A DNA stretch of 12,201 nt, taken from NCBI GenBank assembly GCA_937860285.1, contig CALMBS010000318.1:1-12201 (forward strand). The letters run 5' to 3'. Below, in pieces: positions 6,513 to 12,201 of the stretch. The position numbers and the translations under genes were made by a program. The notes under the pieces were generated by a model. The model did not search any database and was not told where the DNA came from. It saw nothing but the letters and a program-made list of their open reading frames with translations. Source of the stretch: an uncultured Chloroflexota bacterium (lineage in GTDB: Bacteria; Chloroflexota; Dehalococcoidia; UBA2247; RBG-13-53-26). How positions within the stretch are numbered: position 1 is the first letter of the stretch; every line of letters starts with the position of its first letter.

Positions 6513-7190
6513 ATGGACCAGAGAGTGCGGACCGTGACCCTGACGCTGCCCTTCCACCTGGGGAAGGTCAACTGCTACATCGTGCCGGCCGGCAGCGGGT
6601 TCGTGCTCATCGACACCGGCGCCCCCAGCGGGCGCCGCGCCCTCGAGAGGGAGCTGGAGAAAGCGGGCTGCCGCCCCGGCGACCTGAAGCTCATCGTGCT
6701 CACCCACGGGGATTTCGACCACACCGGGAACGCCGCCAGCCTGCGCCGGAGGTTCGGGACCCGGATAGCCATGCACCGGGACGATGCCGGCATGATGGAG
6801 CGCGGCGACATCTTCTGGAACCGGAAGCGGCGCCACCCCGCCATCAGAACGGCGGCCGCCTTCCTCTTCGGCTTCGGCAGGCAGGAGCGGTGCACCCCGG
6901 ACCTCTTCGTCGATGAAGGGGACGATCTCTCCGAACACGGCTTCAGCGCCACGGTGCTCCACATACCAGGGCACTCGCGGGGGTCGATAGCCGTCCTGAC
7001 CGCCGGCGGGGCCCTCTTCTGCGGCGACCTCCTGGAGTACAGGGGGAAGCCGGTGCTGAACAGCATCATTGACGACCGGGCGGCAGCGCTGGCCAGCGTC
7101 GAGAGGCTGCGGGACCTGCCGGCCGGCATGGTGTACACCGGGCACGGGAGGCCGTTTCCGGGGGAGAGGCTGCGCCGGGAGCCCGGCTAG
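6513..7190 (+). CDS. Metallo-beta-lactamase-fold hydrolase
   Basis: A 225-residue cytoplasmic protein of the MBL superfamily, of the general glyoxalase II-like or thioesterase-like group. Metal-site motifs are visible in order: THGDFDH at 64-70 (H65, D67, D69, H70), H154 in IPGHSRGS (151-158), D172 in FCGDLLE (169-175), and H211 in YTGHGRPF (208-215). The usual HxHxDH reads HxDxDH here, with Asp67 in place of the second His. This variant is known in several MBL subfamilies and usually still supports metal binding. The substrate cannot be inferred. The frame is open from an ATG at 6360, but the first 51 codons are Arg/Gly/Ala-rich and lack family features, so I start at the ATG at 6513. Its Shine-Dalgarno (GGCGGGA) is poor. 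It is followed 92 nt later by a lipoprotein gene on the same strand. Confidence 0.88.
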   Translation: MDQRVRTVTLTLPFHLGKVNCYIVPAGSGFVLIDTGAPSGRRALERELEKAGCRPGDLKLIVLTHGDFDHTGNAASLRRRFGTRIAMHRDDAGMMERGDIFWNRKRRHPAIRTAAAFLFGFGRQERCTPDLFVDEGDDLSEHGFSATVLHIPGHSRGSIAVLTAGGALFCGDLLEYRGKPVLNSIIDDRAAALASVERLRDLPAGMVYTGHGRPFPGERLRREPG

Positions 7191-7226
7191 CCGCTCGCGG
7201 CGGGAGCCTTTCGCTGCAGCATAACG

Positions 7227-7232
7227 TATAAT
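7227..7232 (+). promoter_or_regulatory. Predicted -10 element of the lipoprotein gene
   Basis: TATAAT at 7227-7232 lies in the 92-nt gap between the hydrolase gene and the lipoprotein gene, and would start transcription near 7239, about 44 nt before the ATG at 7283. No clear -35 or extended -10 TG is present. If used, it would let the lipoprotein gene be expressed independently of the hydrolase. Confidence 0.4.
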
Positions 7233-7282
7233 GTGTATGTCGGGCCTGCCCATCCGGCCCGCCTGGGAGGGGGAACGCCAAC

Positions 7283-7969
7283 ATGCGAAAGGTGCTCGTG
7301 GCTCCGCTGTCGATCTGCCTGGCCATCCTCATCCTGGCCTCTGGAGTCCTGGCCGTCTCCTGCACTGACGGGGGCGAGAACGCCGCGGACGTCTTCGACA
7401 ACGGCACCGGCGCCACCGACGACGGCGCTGCCAGCGTTGACAACAGCACCAACCGCAATACCAGCAGCGACAACGGCAGCAGCACCACCGAAAGCGACAA
7501 CCACACCCAGAGGTACCTCTTCGAGGTCTCCTACGTCAACTGGGCCTGGGGCTACCAGGACAATGGGATCTACATTGACCGTGACGGCCAGGTCCACAGC
7601 TACGATCTGAGCCACCGGAATCCCAAGTTCCAGCGCCCGGAGAACGGCGTGTACACCCGGGCCATGCTGGACGACAAGTACTCGGGCAACTGTGTCCATG
7701 TCGGAACCGTCGATGGGGACACCCTGGCCAGGATGACGGCGCTCACCGGCCCCGCCAGCCAGGGGCAGTTCACGGAGCCGGAGAACACCTGCTACGACGC
7801 CGGAGGCACCGCCTTCAACGCCTTTCTCTTCGATCCCGAAACCGGCGTCTACCAGACCGTCCTGCTCCGGCAGTGCGGCGACCGGTCCAGGAGGAACACC
7901 TCTGCCGAGGCCGCCACCCTGTTCGACTGGCTCAAGCAGATGAGGGGAGGGGGCGGGTGTGGCTGCTGA
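7283..7969 (+). CDS. Unrecognised exported, probably lipid-anchored protein with Asn/Asp/Ser/Thr-rich linker
   Basis: A 228-residue protein with an N-terminal signal: basic MRK, a hydrophobic core to about residue 25, and AVSC at 24-27 as a likely but imperfect lipobox (Ala rather than Leu at -3) with Cys27 as the lipidation site. Residues 28-75 are a low-complexity linker rich in Asp, Asn, Ser, Thr and Gly. Residues 77-220 look like one compact folded domain (RYLFEVSYVNWAWGYQDNG, IYIDRDGQVHSYDLS, later FDPETGVYQTVLL) with Cys137, Cys170 and Cys198. I do not recognise this domain. The protein ends in RGGGGCGC, placing Cys226 and Cys228 in a glycine-rich tail. The ATG is chosen for the GGGAGGGGG 8 nt upstream and for the signal sequence. 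It probably acts at the outer face of the cytoplasmic membrane. Function unknown. Confidence 0.8.
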   Translation: MRKVLVAPLSICLAILILASGVLAVSCTDGGENAADVFDNGTGATDDGAASVDNSTNRNTSSDNGSSTTESDNHTQRYLFEVSYVNWAWGYQDNGIYIDRDGQVHSYDLSHRNPKFQRPENGVYTRAMLDDKYSGNCVHVGTVDGDTLARMTALTGPASQGQFTEPENTCYDAGGTAFNAFLFDPETGVYQTVLLRQCGDRSRRNTSAEAATLFDWLKQMRGGGGCGC

Positions 7970-7993
7970 GGGCCGGCGGACCGGTTTCAGCAG
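7963..7993. terminator. Bidirectional hairpin shared by the convergent lipoprotein and hypE gene ends
   Basis: CTGCTGA (7963-7969) pairs perfectly with TCAGCAG (7987-7993), and inside it CCGG (7973-7976) pairs with CCGG (7981-7984) around a 4-nt CGGA loop. Two G-T wobbles and one bulged G join the stems. The outer arms contain the two convergent stop codons, so both mRNAs would carry the hairpin. There is no T-tract, so it is not a classical intrinsic terminator. Confidence 0.5.
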
Positions 7994-8991
7994 ATCCGCG
8001 GCAGGGGGTCCCCTACCAGCATGTCCACGATCCGTGAGGCGCCCAGCGCGGTCTTCATCACCACCCGGCCGGGGTGCTCAGCGCGCACTTCACCGATGAT
8101 GGCCGCGTCCCGGCCATGGCGGTGGCGCCGCATCCTCTCCAGTACGGCCCCGGCATCCTCAGGGTGCACCATGGCCACCAGCTTGCCCTCGTTGGCCACG
8201 TAGAGGGGATCGATGCCCAGCATCTCGCAGGCCCCCTGCACCTCCCGGCGCACCGGGATGGCCTCCTCCTCGATGCGGATGCCGGCCTTTGACTGCGCCG
8301 CGATCTCATTGAGCGTGGTGGCCAGCCCGCCCCGGGTGGGATCGCGCATGGCGTGGACCCGCGCGCCGGTCTGCAGCATCTCCGCCACCAGGCCGTTCAG
8401 AGGGGCGCAGTCGCTCACGAGGGGGGTGGAGAAGCCGATGCCCTCCCGCTGGCTGAGGACAGCGATACCGTGGTCGCCGATGGTCCCGCTGAGGATGACC
8501 CTGTCGCCCGGGCGGGCGCCCGAGCCGGATATCTCGGTCCCTTCCGCCAGGCGGCCCAGCCCCGATGTGTTGACGAAAAGCCCGTCGGCGCTGCCCTGGT
8601 TCACCACCTTGGTGTCCCCGGTGACGATCTGCACCTGCGCCTCGCGCGCCGCATCCCCCACCGAGACCAGCACCCGCTCCAGGTCTGCCAGCGGCAGGCC
8701 CTCCTCGATGATGAAGGCCAGGCTGAGGTAGAGGGGGGTGGCCCCCACCATGGACAGGTCGTTCACCGTCCCGCAGACGGCCAGCCGGCCGATGTCGCCG
8801 CCGGGGAAGAACATGGGCTGGACCACGTAGCTGTCAGTGGTGAACGCCAGCCGCCCGCCGCCGGGGAGGACGGCGGCATCGTCCAGCCGGTCCAGCAGCG
8901 GGTTGGACAGCGGCTTGACCAGGACCTTCTCTATGAGGTCATGGGCCAGGCGGCCGCCGCTGCCGTGGGCCAGGAGTATCCTCTCACTCAT
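7987..8991 (-). CDS. hypE: Hydrogenase maturation protein HypE (carbamoyl dehydratase)
   Basis: A 334-residue cytoplasmic enzyme of the PurM-like/SelD-like fold. It accepts a carbamoyl group from HypF on its C-terminal cysteine and dehydrates it with ATP to a thiocyanate, the source of the cyanide ligands of [NiFe]-hydrogenase. Visible features are LAHGSGG (7-13), LDDAAVLP (36-43), FTTDSYVV (50-57), CGTVNDLSMVGA (73-84), VTGDTKVV (123-130), MRDPTRGGLA (215-224) and the terminal PRIC with Cys334 as the modified residue. Length and C-terminus are those of a functional HypE. Its ATG lies within the 3' end of hypD (ATGAGTGA, 8-nt overlap), indicating translational coupling. It is the last gene of the hypC-hypD-hypE unit, and its stop codon lies in a hairpin shared with the convergent lipoprotein gene. 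Confidence 0.97.
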   Translation of the reverse strand: MSERILLAHGSGGRLAHDLIEKVLVKPLSNPLLDRLDDAAVLPGGGRLAFTTDSYVVQPMFFPGGDIGRLAVCGTVNDLSMVGATPLYLSLAFIIEEGLPLADLERVLVSVGDAAREAQVQIVTGDTKVVNQGSADGLFVNTSGLGRLAEGTEISGSGARPGDRVILSGTIGDHGIAVLSQREGIGFSTPLVSDCAPLNGLVAEMLQTGARVHAMRDPTRGGLATTLNEIAAQSKAGIRIEEEAIPVRREVQGACEMLGIDPLYVANEGKLVAMVHPEDAGAVLERMRRHRHGRDAAIIGEVRAEHPGRVVMKTALGASRIVDMLVGDPLPRIC

Positions 8992-10075
8992 CGGCCGCCC
9001 CGTAGAGGTAGCAGGCGGCGCAGGCGCCCTCGGAGGACACCATGCACGGGCCCACGGGACTGGCCGGGGTACAGACAGTGCGGAACAGGCCGCAGTCGCG
9101 CGGCGTCCTGACCGCTCTCAGCACTTCTCCGCAGATGCATCCCTCAGGCTCGACAGTGGGGCCGGGATCGAAGTCGAAGGCCGCCTCCGCGTCGAAGCGG
9201 CGGTAGGCGTCCCTCAGCCTGAGGCCGCTCCCGGGCACGGCCCCCAGCCCCCGCCACCGCGCCGGGCACGGCTCGAACACCTGGGCCATCACCTCCAGCG
9301 CCCGCCGGTTGCCATCCGGGGTCACGCCGCGCCGGTAGGCGATCTCCACCCGCGACTCTCCCTTCTCCAGCTGGTCCACCAGCATGCGAACCGCCTGCAG
9401 GATGTCCAGCGGCTCGAACCCGGACACCACGCAGGGGATGCCGTAGTCAAGGGCGATGAAATCCCAGGCCCTGGAGCCGGCCACGGCGCTCACGTGGCCC
9501 GGGCAGATGAGCCCGCTCACTTTGACTTCGCCCGAGTCGAGGATGGCCCGGATCGCCGGCGGGCAGACCTTATGCATGGAGAGGACGTAGTAGTTGGGAA
9601 CGCCTCCCTTTGCGGCCTGCAGCACCGAGGCCGCCACCGTGGGGGCCGTCGTCTCGAAGCCCACGCCCAGGAACACCACCCGGCAGGCCGGATTCTGCCC
9701 GGCGATGTCCAGGGCATCGAGCGTGGAGTAGACGATGCGCACGTCGGCGCCTTCCGCCCTCGCCTCCTGAAGGCTGGACCGGCTGCCGGGGACCTTGAGC
9801 ATGTCGCCGAAGGTGGCCAGGATGACCCCGGGCAGCCGGGCCAGGGCCAGGGCCTTGTCCAAGTCGGAGTTGTCCGTCACGCAGACCGGGCACCCCGGGC
9901 CCGAGAGCATCTCGATGGTGGGCGGCAGCAGCTGCCGGATGCCATGCCTCATGATGGCCACCGTGTGGCCCCCGCAGAACTCCATCAGCCGGACTTGCCT
10001 GGTGGATGCCTGCCGAATGCCGGCCAGCACGCCCCGGGCCAGCTCCGTGTCGCGAAAGCCGTCGGCCAAGGTCAT
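8984..10075 (-). CDS. hypD: Hydrogenase maturation protein HypD (Fe-S scaffold for Fe(CN)2CO assembly)
   Basis: A 363-residue cytoplasmic iron-sulfur protein. With HypC it holds the iron on which the Fe(CN)2CO group is assembled and receives cyanide from HypE. Key residues are visible: FCGGHT (33-38, Cys34), GPGCPVC (59-65, Cys62 and Cys65), GVGFETTAPT (137-146), LICPGHVS (189-196) and VVSGFEPLDI (216-225). A cysteine-rich C-terminus carries GCICGE (312-317) and further cysteines at 328, 335, 344, 352 and 355 that fit the [4Fe-4S] site. The frame is open upstream to 10303, but that part overlaps hypC and looks unlike HypD. The ATG at 10075 overlaps the hypC stop as ATGA and gives the normal family length. 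Confidence 0.97.
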   Translation of the reverse strand: MTLADGFRDTELARGVLAGIRQASTRQVRLMEFCGGHTVAIMRHGIRQLLPPTIEMLSGPGCPVCVTDNSDLDKALALARLPGVILATFGDMLKVPGSRSSLQEARAEGADVRIVYSTLDALDIAGQNPACRVVFLGVGFETTAPTVAASVLQAAKGGVPNYYVLSMHKVCPPAIRAILDSGEVKVSGLICPGHVSAVAGSRAWDFIALDYGIPCVVSGFEPLDILQAVRMLVDQLEKGESRVEIAYRRGVTPDGNRRALEVMAQVFEPCPARWRGLGAVPGSGLRLRDAYRRFDAEAAFDFDPGPTVEPEGCICGEVLRAVRTPRDCGLFRTVCTPASPVGPCMVSSEGACAACYLYGAADE

Positions 10076-10305
10076 GCGCCGCCGTCCGCGGTCGCCCGGG
10101 CCATCTCCCGCAGAATCGAGAGGGTTTCCTCCGCCTCGCCCTGGTCCAGCACGCTGATGGCATAACCGGCGTGGAGGAGGACATAGTCGCCCACCTTCGC
10201 CTCCGGGGCGAGCATCAGGCTGGTGCGCCGGGTGACGCCACCCAGGTCGACCTCGGCTTCGAGGCCATCGATGGACTTGACCAGGGCCGGAACGGCCAGG
10301 CACAT
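10072..10305 (-). CDS. hypC: Hydrogenase maturation chaperone HypC
   Basis: A 77-residue small chaperone of the HypC/HypF-associated family. It carries iron with HypD during Fe(CN)2CO assembly and then delivers it to the hydrogenase large-subunit precursor. The start MCLAVPA is diagnostic: after Met removal, Cys2 becomes the N-terminal iron ligand, so the ATG at 10305 must be the true start even though the frame is open to 10380. VGDYVLLHAGYAI (38-50, His45) is the second family signature. The gene overlaps hypD by 4 nt (ATGA). The only purine-rich stretch before the ATG, AGGCTC, is a poor Shine-Dalgarno, and a promoter -10 lies so close that the mRNA may be leaderless. It would deliver to a hydrogenase encoded outside this window. 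Confidence 0.97.
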   Translation of the reverse strand: MCLAVPALVKSIDGLEAEVDLGGVTRRTSLMLAPEAKVGDYVLLHAGYAISVLDQGEAEETLSILREMARATADGGA

Positions 10306-10311
10306 GAGCCT

Positions 10312-10341
10312 ATTAAACCACACGCCCGGCCAAAGGGCCAA
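10312..10341 (-). promoter_or_regulatory. Predicted hypCDE promoter with extended -10
   Basis: On the minus strand, TTGGCC (10341-10336) is followed after 18 bases by TTTAAT (10317-10312), itself preceded by TGG, giving an extended -10. The predicted transcription start is about 10305, the A of the hypC ATG. The -35 lies in one of two GGCCAA direct repeats (10328-10333 and 10336-10341, 8-bp period) that could be an operator. This promoter physically overlaps that of the divergent GyrI-like gene. Confidence 0.5.
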
Positions 10342-10344
10342 TCG

Positions 10345-10369
10345 TGGTATAGTGGAGGCGGAGGAGGAG
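10345..10369 (+). promoter_or_regulatory. Extended -10 promoter and Shine-Dalgarno of the GyrI-like gene
   Basis: TGGTATAGT (10345-10353) fits the extended -10 consensus, and GAGGAGGAG (10361-10369) is a strong Shine-Dalgarno 4 nt before the ATG at 10374. Transcription would start near 10360, giving a leader of about 14 nt. The matching -35 position (about 10325-10330) lacks a consensus and falls within the hypC promoter. Confidence 0.5.
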
Positions 10370-10373
10370 AACC

Positions 10374-10832
10374 ATGTCATACCAGTGCCAGCTCAGGGAA
10401 CAACCGGCCCAGCCGACACTGTCCATCCGCACCCGGACATCGGTCCAGGGCCTGCCGCAGCTCATCGGGAGGGCCTACGGCGCCATCGGCGCCTACCTGG
10501 GAGAGCTGGGGCAATGCCCGGCCGGCGCCCCCTACACCGCCTACTATAACATGGACATGCAGGACCTCGACGTGGAGCTGGGCTTCCCGGTGCCGAGCGA
10601 GATCCCCGGCAAGGGCGACATCAAGGCCGGCCACATCCCCGGCGGGAAGTTCGCCGTGGTCATGTACATCGGCCCGTACGACAAGATCAGCGCGGCCTAC
10701 GAGGCCCTGGCGAAGTGGGCAGCGGAGAAGGGATACGAGCCCACCGGGGTGTCCTACGAGTACTATCTCAGCGACCCCGGCGAGACCAAGCCGGAAGACC
10801 TCCAGACGCTGGTCATGTTCCCGCTGAAGTAG
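10374..10832 (+). CDS. GyrI-like small-molecule-binding domain protein
   Basis: A 152-residue soluble protein consisting only of a GyrI-like (AraC effector-binding, Rob C-terminal-type) domain with no DNA-binding domain. Typical features are the two half-repeats, with AYGAIGAYLGELG (34-46) in the first and KFAVVMYIGPYDKI (92-105) followed by AYEALAKWAAEKGYE (108-122) in the second. Then comes SYEYYLSDP (127-135), where Glu129 occupies the usual ligand-contacting glutamate position. Stand-alone members bind hydrophobic or cationic small molecules, some inhibit DNA gyrase, and some are hydrolases. The gene is divergent from hypC with a shared 68-nt promoter gap and convergent with hypF, so it splits the hyp cluster. 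A role in hydrogenase regulation is possible but is not shown by the sequence. The start is firmly set by GAGGAGGAG 4 nt upstream. Confidence 0.85.
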   Translation: MSYQCQLREQPAQPTLSIRTRTSVQGLPQLIGRAYGAIGAYLGELGQCPAGAPYTAYYNMDMQDLDVELGFPVPSEIPGKGDIKAGHIPGGKFAVVMYIGPYDKISAAYEALAKWAAEKGYEPTGVSYEYYLSDPGETKPEDLQTLVMFPLK

Positions 10833-10838
10833 AGAGAA

Positions 10839-10859
10839 CCGGGTGCCAAACGGCCCCGG
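10839..10859. terminator. Compact hairpin between the convergent GyrI-like and hypF genes
   Basis: CCGGG (10839-10843) and GCC (10845-10847) pair with GGC (10852-10854) and CCCGG (10855-10859). The result is an 8-bp GC stem with one bulged T and a 4-nt AAAC loop. It fills most of the 28-nt gap between the two stop codons. There is no T-tract on either strand, so termination would have to be Rho-dependent or the hairpin may mainly protect 3' ends. Confidence 0.5.
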
Positions 10860-10860
10860 G

Positions 10861-12201
10861 TCAGGCCCCGGCGAAGCCGGCGACGGCCGCCTGGCCCAGT
10901 GAGACCCCACCGTCGTTGCAGGGGACCAGGCGGTGCGTAAGGACCTCCAGGCCCGCTTCGCGCAGGCCGTCCACGGCCAGCCCGAAAAGGAGCCGGTTCT
11001 GGAAGACGCCACCGCTCAACGCCACCACCCCGATCCCGGTGTCGCCCGAGACGGCACGGCCGACTTCCACGATCATGCGGGCCATGGTCCAGTGGAACCG
11101 GGTGGACACCGCGCCGGCACCGGCCCCGTCCTTCACGTCCTCGGCCACCGCGGCCACCAGCTCCCCCAGCTGCACCACCCGGCAGCCGTCCTGCTCGGCC
11201 AGCGTGAACGGGTACGTCCGTGACTCCCGCGCGTCCCCCTCGGCCAGCATCTCCAGCTCGATGGCGGCCTGCGCCTCATAGTCCACCTCTCCCCGCACCC
11301 CGGCCAGGGCGGAGACGGCGTCGAACAGCCGCCCGGCAGAGGAGGTCAGCGGCGAGTTGACCCGGCGCTCCACCTGGCGCCCCACCACCACCAGCTCCCC
11401 CGTTTCCAGCGGGCCCAGCAGGGGCAGCCCGTGCAGAGGGTAGTCGGGCCCCAGCAGGGCCAGGAGATAGCCCAGGGCCATGCGGTACGGCTTCCTGACG
11501 GCCGCCGCCCCCCCCGGCATGGGCACACACTCCAGGTGCCCCACCCGGCGAGACCCCGCCAGGTCCGCCACCAGGAACTCGCCGCCCCAGATGGTGCCGT
11601 CGACGCCGAAGCCGGTCCCGTCAAAGGCCACTCCGATCACCGGCTGCCCGGCGGGCACGCGGGCGGCGTTCTCCACCAGGCAGCTGGCAATGTGAGCGTG
11701 ATGGTGCTGCACCGGGACCAGGCGCAGGCGGCTATTGCCCGCCGCCAGCCGGCGGGCGTACTTGGTGGGCAGGTACTCGGGGTGCAGGTCGCAGGCCACC
11801 GCCTCCGGCTCGATGCGGAAGAGCCGGCGGTAGAGGTCGATGGTCTTCTCGAAGTGCTGCAGGGTCTCCTCGTTTTCCATGTCGCCGATGTGCTGCGACA
11901 CGAAGGCGTGCCGGTCCCGGGTCAGGCAGAAGGTGTTCTTCTCCTCGGCGCCGCAGGCCAGCACCGGCCGCGATTCGAAGGGCAGCGGGATGGGATAGGG
12001 CGCGTAGCCGCGGGCCCGCCGCACCACCCGAGGGACGTCCTTCTCCACCAGGCAGACGCTGTCGTCGTACTTGGCGAAGATGTCCCGGTTGTGCTCCAGG
12101 AAGAAGTCTGCGATGCGGCCCAGCCGCTCGACGGCCTCGTCGTTGTCCTTTGCGTTGGGCTCCTCGCTGACATTGCCGCTGGTCATGACCATTGGGCAGC
12201 C
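10861..12201 (-). CDS. hypF: Carbamoyltransferase HypF, C-terminal part (5' end outside window)
   Basis: The last 446 residues of HypF, which makes carbamoyl-adenylate from carbamoyl phosphate and ATP and transfers the carbamoyl group to HypE. The frame runs through the right edge. The visible part starts at the end of the YrdC-like domain (MVMTSGNVSEEP) and continues with RRARGYAP and the Kae1-like carbamoyltransferase domain. Motifs there are ACDLHPEYLPTKYA, the metal-binding VQHHHAHIASC, GVAFDGTGFGVDGTIWGGEF, SSAGRLFDAVSALAG, LSGGVFQNRLL and the C-terminal CNDGGVSLGQA. The acylphosphatase domain, zinc fingers and most of YrdC lie outside the window. No frameshift is seen. It is on the same strand as hypCDE but separated from them by the GyrI-like gene, so it is probably transcribed separately. 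Confidence 0.96.
   Translation of the reverse strand, partial: GCPMVMTSGNVSEEPNAKDNDEAVERLGRIADFFLEHNRDIFAKYDDSVCLVEKDVPRVVRRARGYAPYPIPLPFESRPVLACGAEEKNTFCLTRDRHAFVSQHIGDMENEETLQHFEKTIDLYRRLFRIEPEAVACDLHPEYLPTKYARRLAAGNSRLRLVPVQHHHAHIASCLVENAARVPAGQPVIGVAFDGTGFGVDGTIWGGEFLVADLAGSRRVGHLECVPMPGGAAAVRKPYRMALGYLLALLGPDYPLHGLPLLGPLETGELVVVGRQVERRVNSPLTSSAGRLFDAVSALAGVRGEVDYEAQAAIELEMLAEGDARESRTYPFTLAEQDGCRVVQLGELVAAVAEDVKDGAGAGAVSTRFHWTMARMIVEVGRAVSGDTGIGVVALSGGVFQNRLLFGLAVDGLREAGLEVLTHRLVPCNDGGVSLGQAAVAGFAGA

Noticed and set aside
10076..10303. A 76-residue N-terminal extension of HypD from an upstream ATG
   Set aside because: It is Arg/Gly/Pro-rich, overlaps hypC in another frame, and has no family match. 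The ATGA overlap at 10072-10075 gives the normal HypD start.
10306..10380. A 25-residue N-terminal extension of HypC
   Set aside because: HypC needs Cys directly after the initiator Met, and MCLAVPA at 10305 provides it. The extension would bury this residue.

Overview
This is a gene-dense, high-GC bacterial window. Gene starts carry Shine-Dalgarno sequences and several intergenic gaps hold sigma70-like -10 elements, so it is bacterial rather than archaeal. Paired universal stress proteins, a MEDS-PAS-PAS-HD-GYP sensor and [NiFe]-hydrogenase maturation genes in one stretch would fit an anaerobic or facultative bacterium such as a subsurface Chloroflexota (Dehalococcoidia-like) lineage. That assignment is inference from gene content and style. 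No rRNA, tRNA, CRISPR array, transposase or phage gene was seen.

Layout, left to right. (1) 2-337, +: the 3' end of gpsA, which overlaps the tail of a convergent type-I dnaJ (318-1427, -). (2) 1428-1708: the dnaJ promoter, then a short remnant of a pyridine-nucleotide-disulfide oxidoreductase gene (1513-1680, -) that keeps only pieces from near both ends of the protein, then a promoter for a single-domain universal stress protein (1709-2155, +). (3) 2199-4114, -: an apparent three-gene operon of two small four-helix membrane proteins and a tandem universal stress protein. (4) 4249-6222, -: a 657-residue MEDS-PAS-PAS-HD-GYP protein, probably a sensory c-di-GMP phosphodiesterase. (5) 6223-6512: an upstream region with inverted repeats, then a metallo-beta-lactamase-fold hydrolase (6513-7190, +) and an unrecognised exported, probably lipid-anchored protein (7283-7969, +). 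(6) 7987-12201, -: hydrogenase maturation genes hypF (cut by the window edge), hypC, hypD and hypE. A GyrI-like small-molecule-binding protein on the opposite strand (10374-10832, +) lies between hypF and hypC.

The hyp genes form the clearest pathway. HypF makes a carbamoyl group and passes it to the C-terminal cysteine of HypE. HypE dehydrates it to cyanide, and the HypC-HypD complex receives it on the iron of the future [NiFe] site. hypC, hypD and hypE overlap end to end and are almost certainly co-transcribed. No hydrogenase structural genes, hypA or hypB lie in the window. The stress-related genes (dnaJ, two universal stress protein genes) and the HD-GYP sensor suggest a stress and signalling neighbourhood, but nothing in the sequence ties them to the hyp genes.

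No clearly new multi-gene system is evident. The observations most worth a second look are the internally deleted flavoprotein remnant, the back-to-back overlapping promoters of hypC and the GyrI-like gene (with hypC possibly leaderless), the compact hairpins at convergent gene ends, the membrane-protein/tandem-USP operon, and the unrecognised lipoprotein with a Gly/Cys-rich C-terminus.
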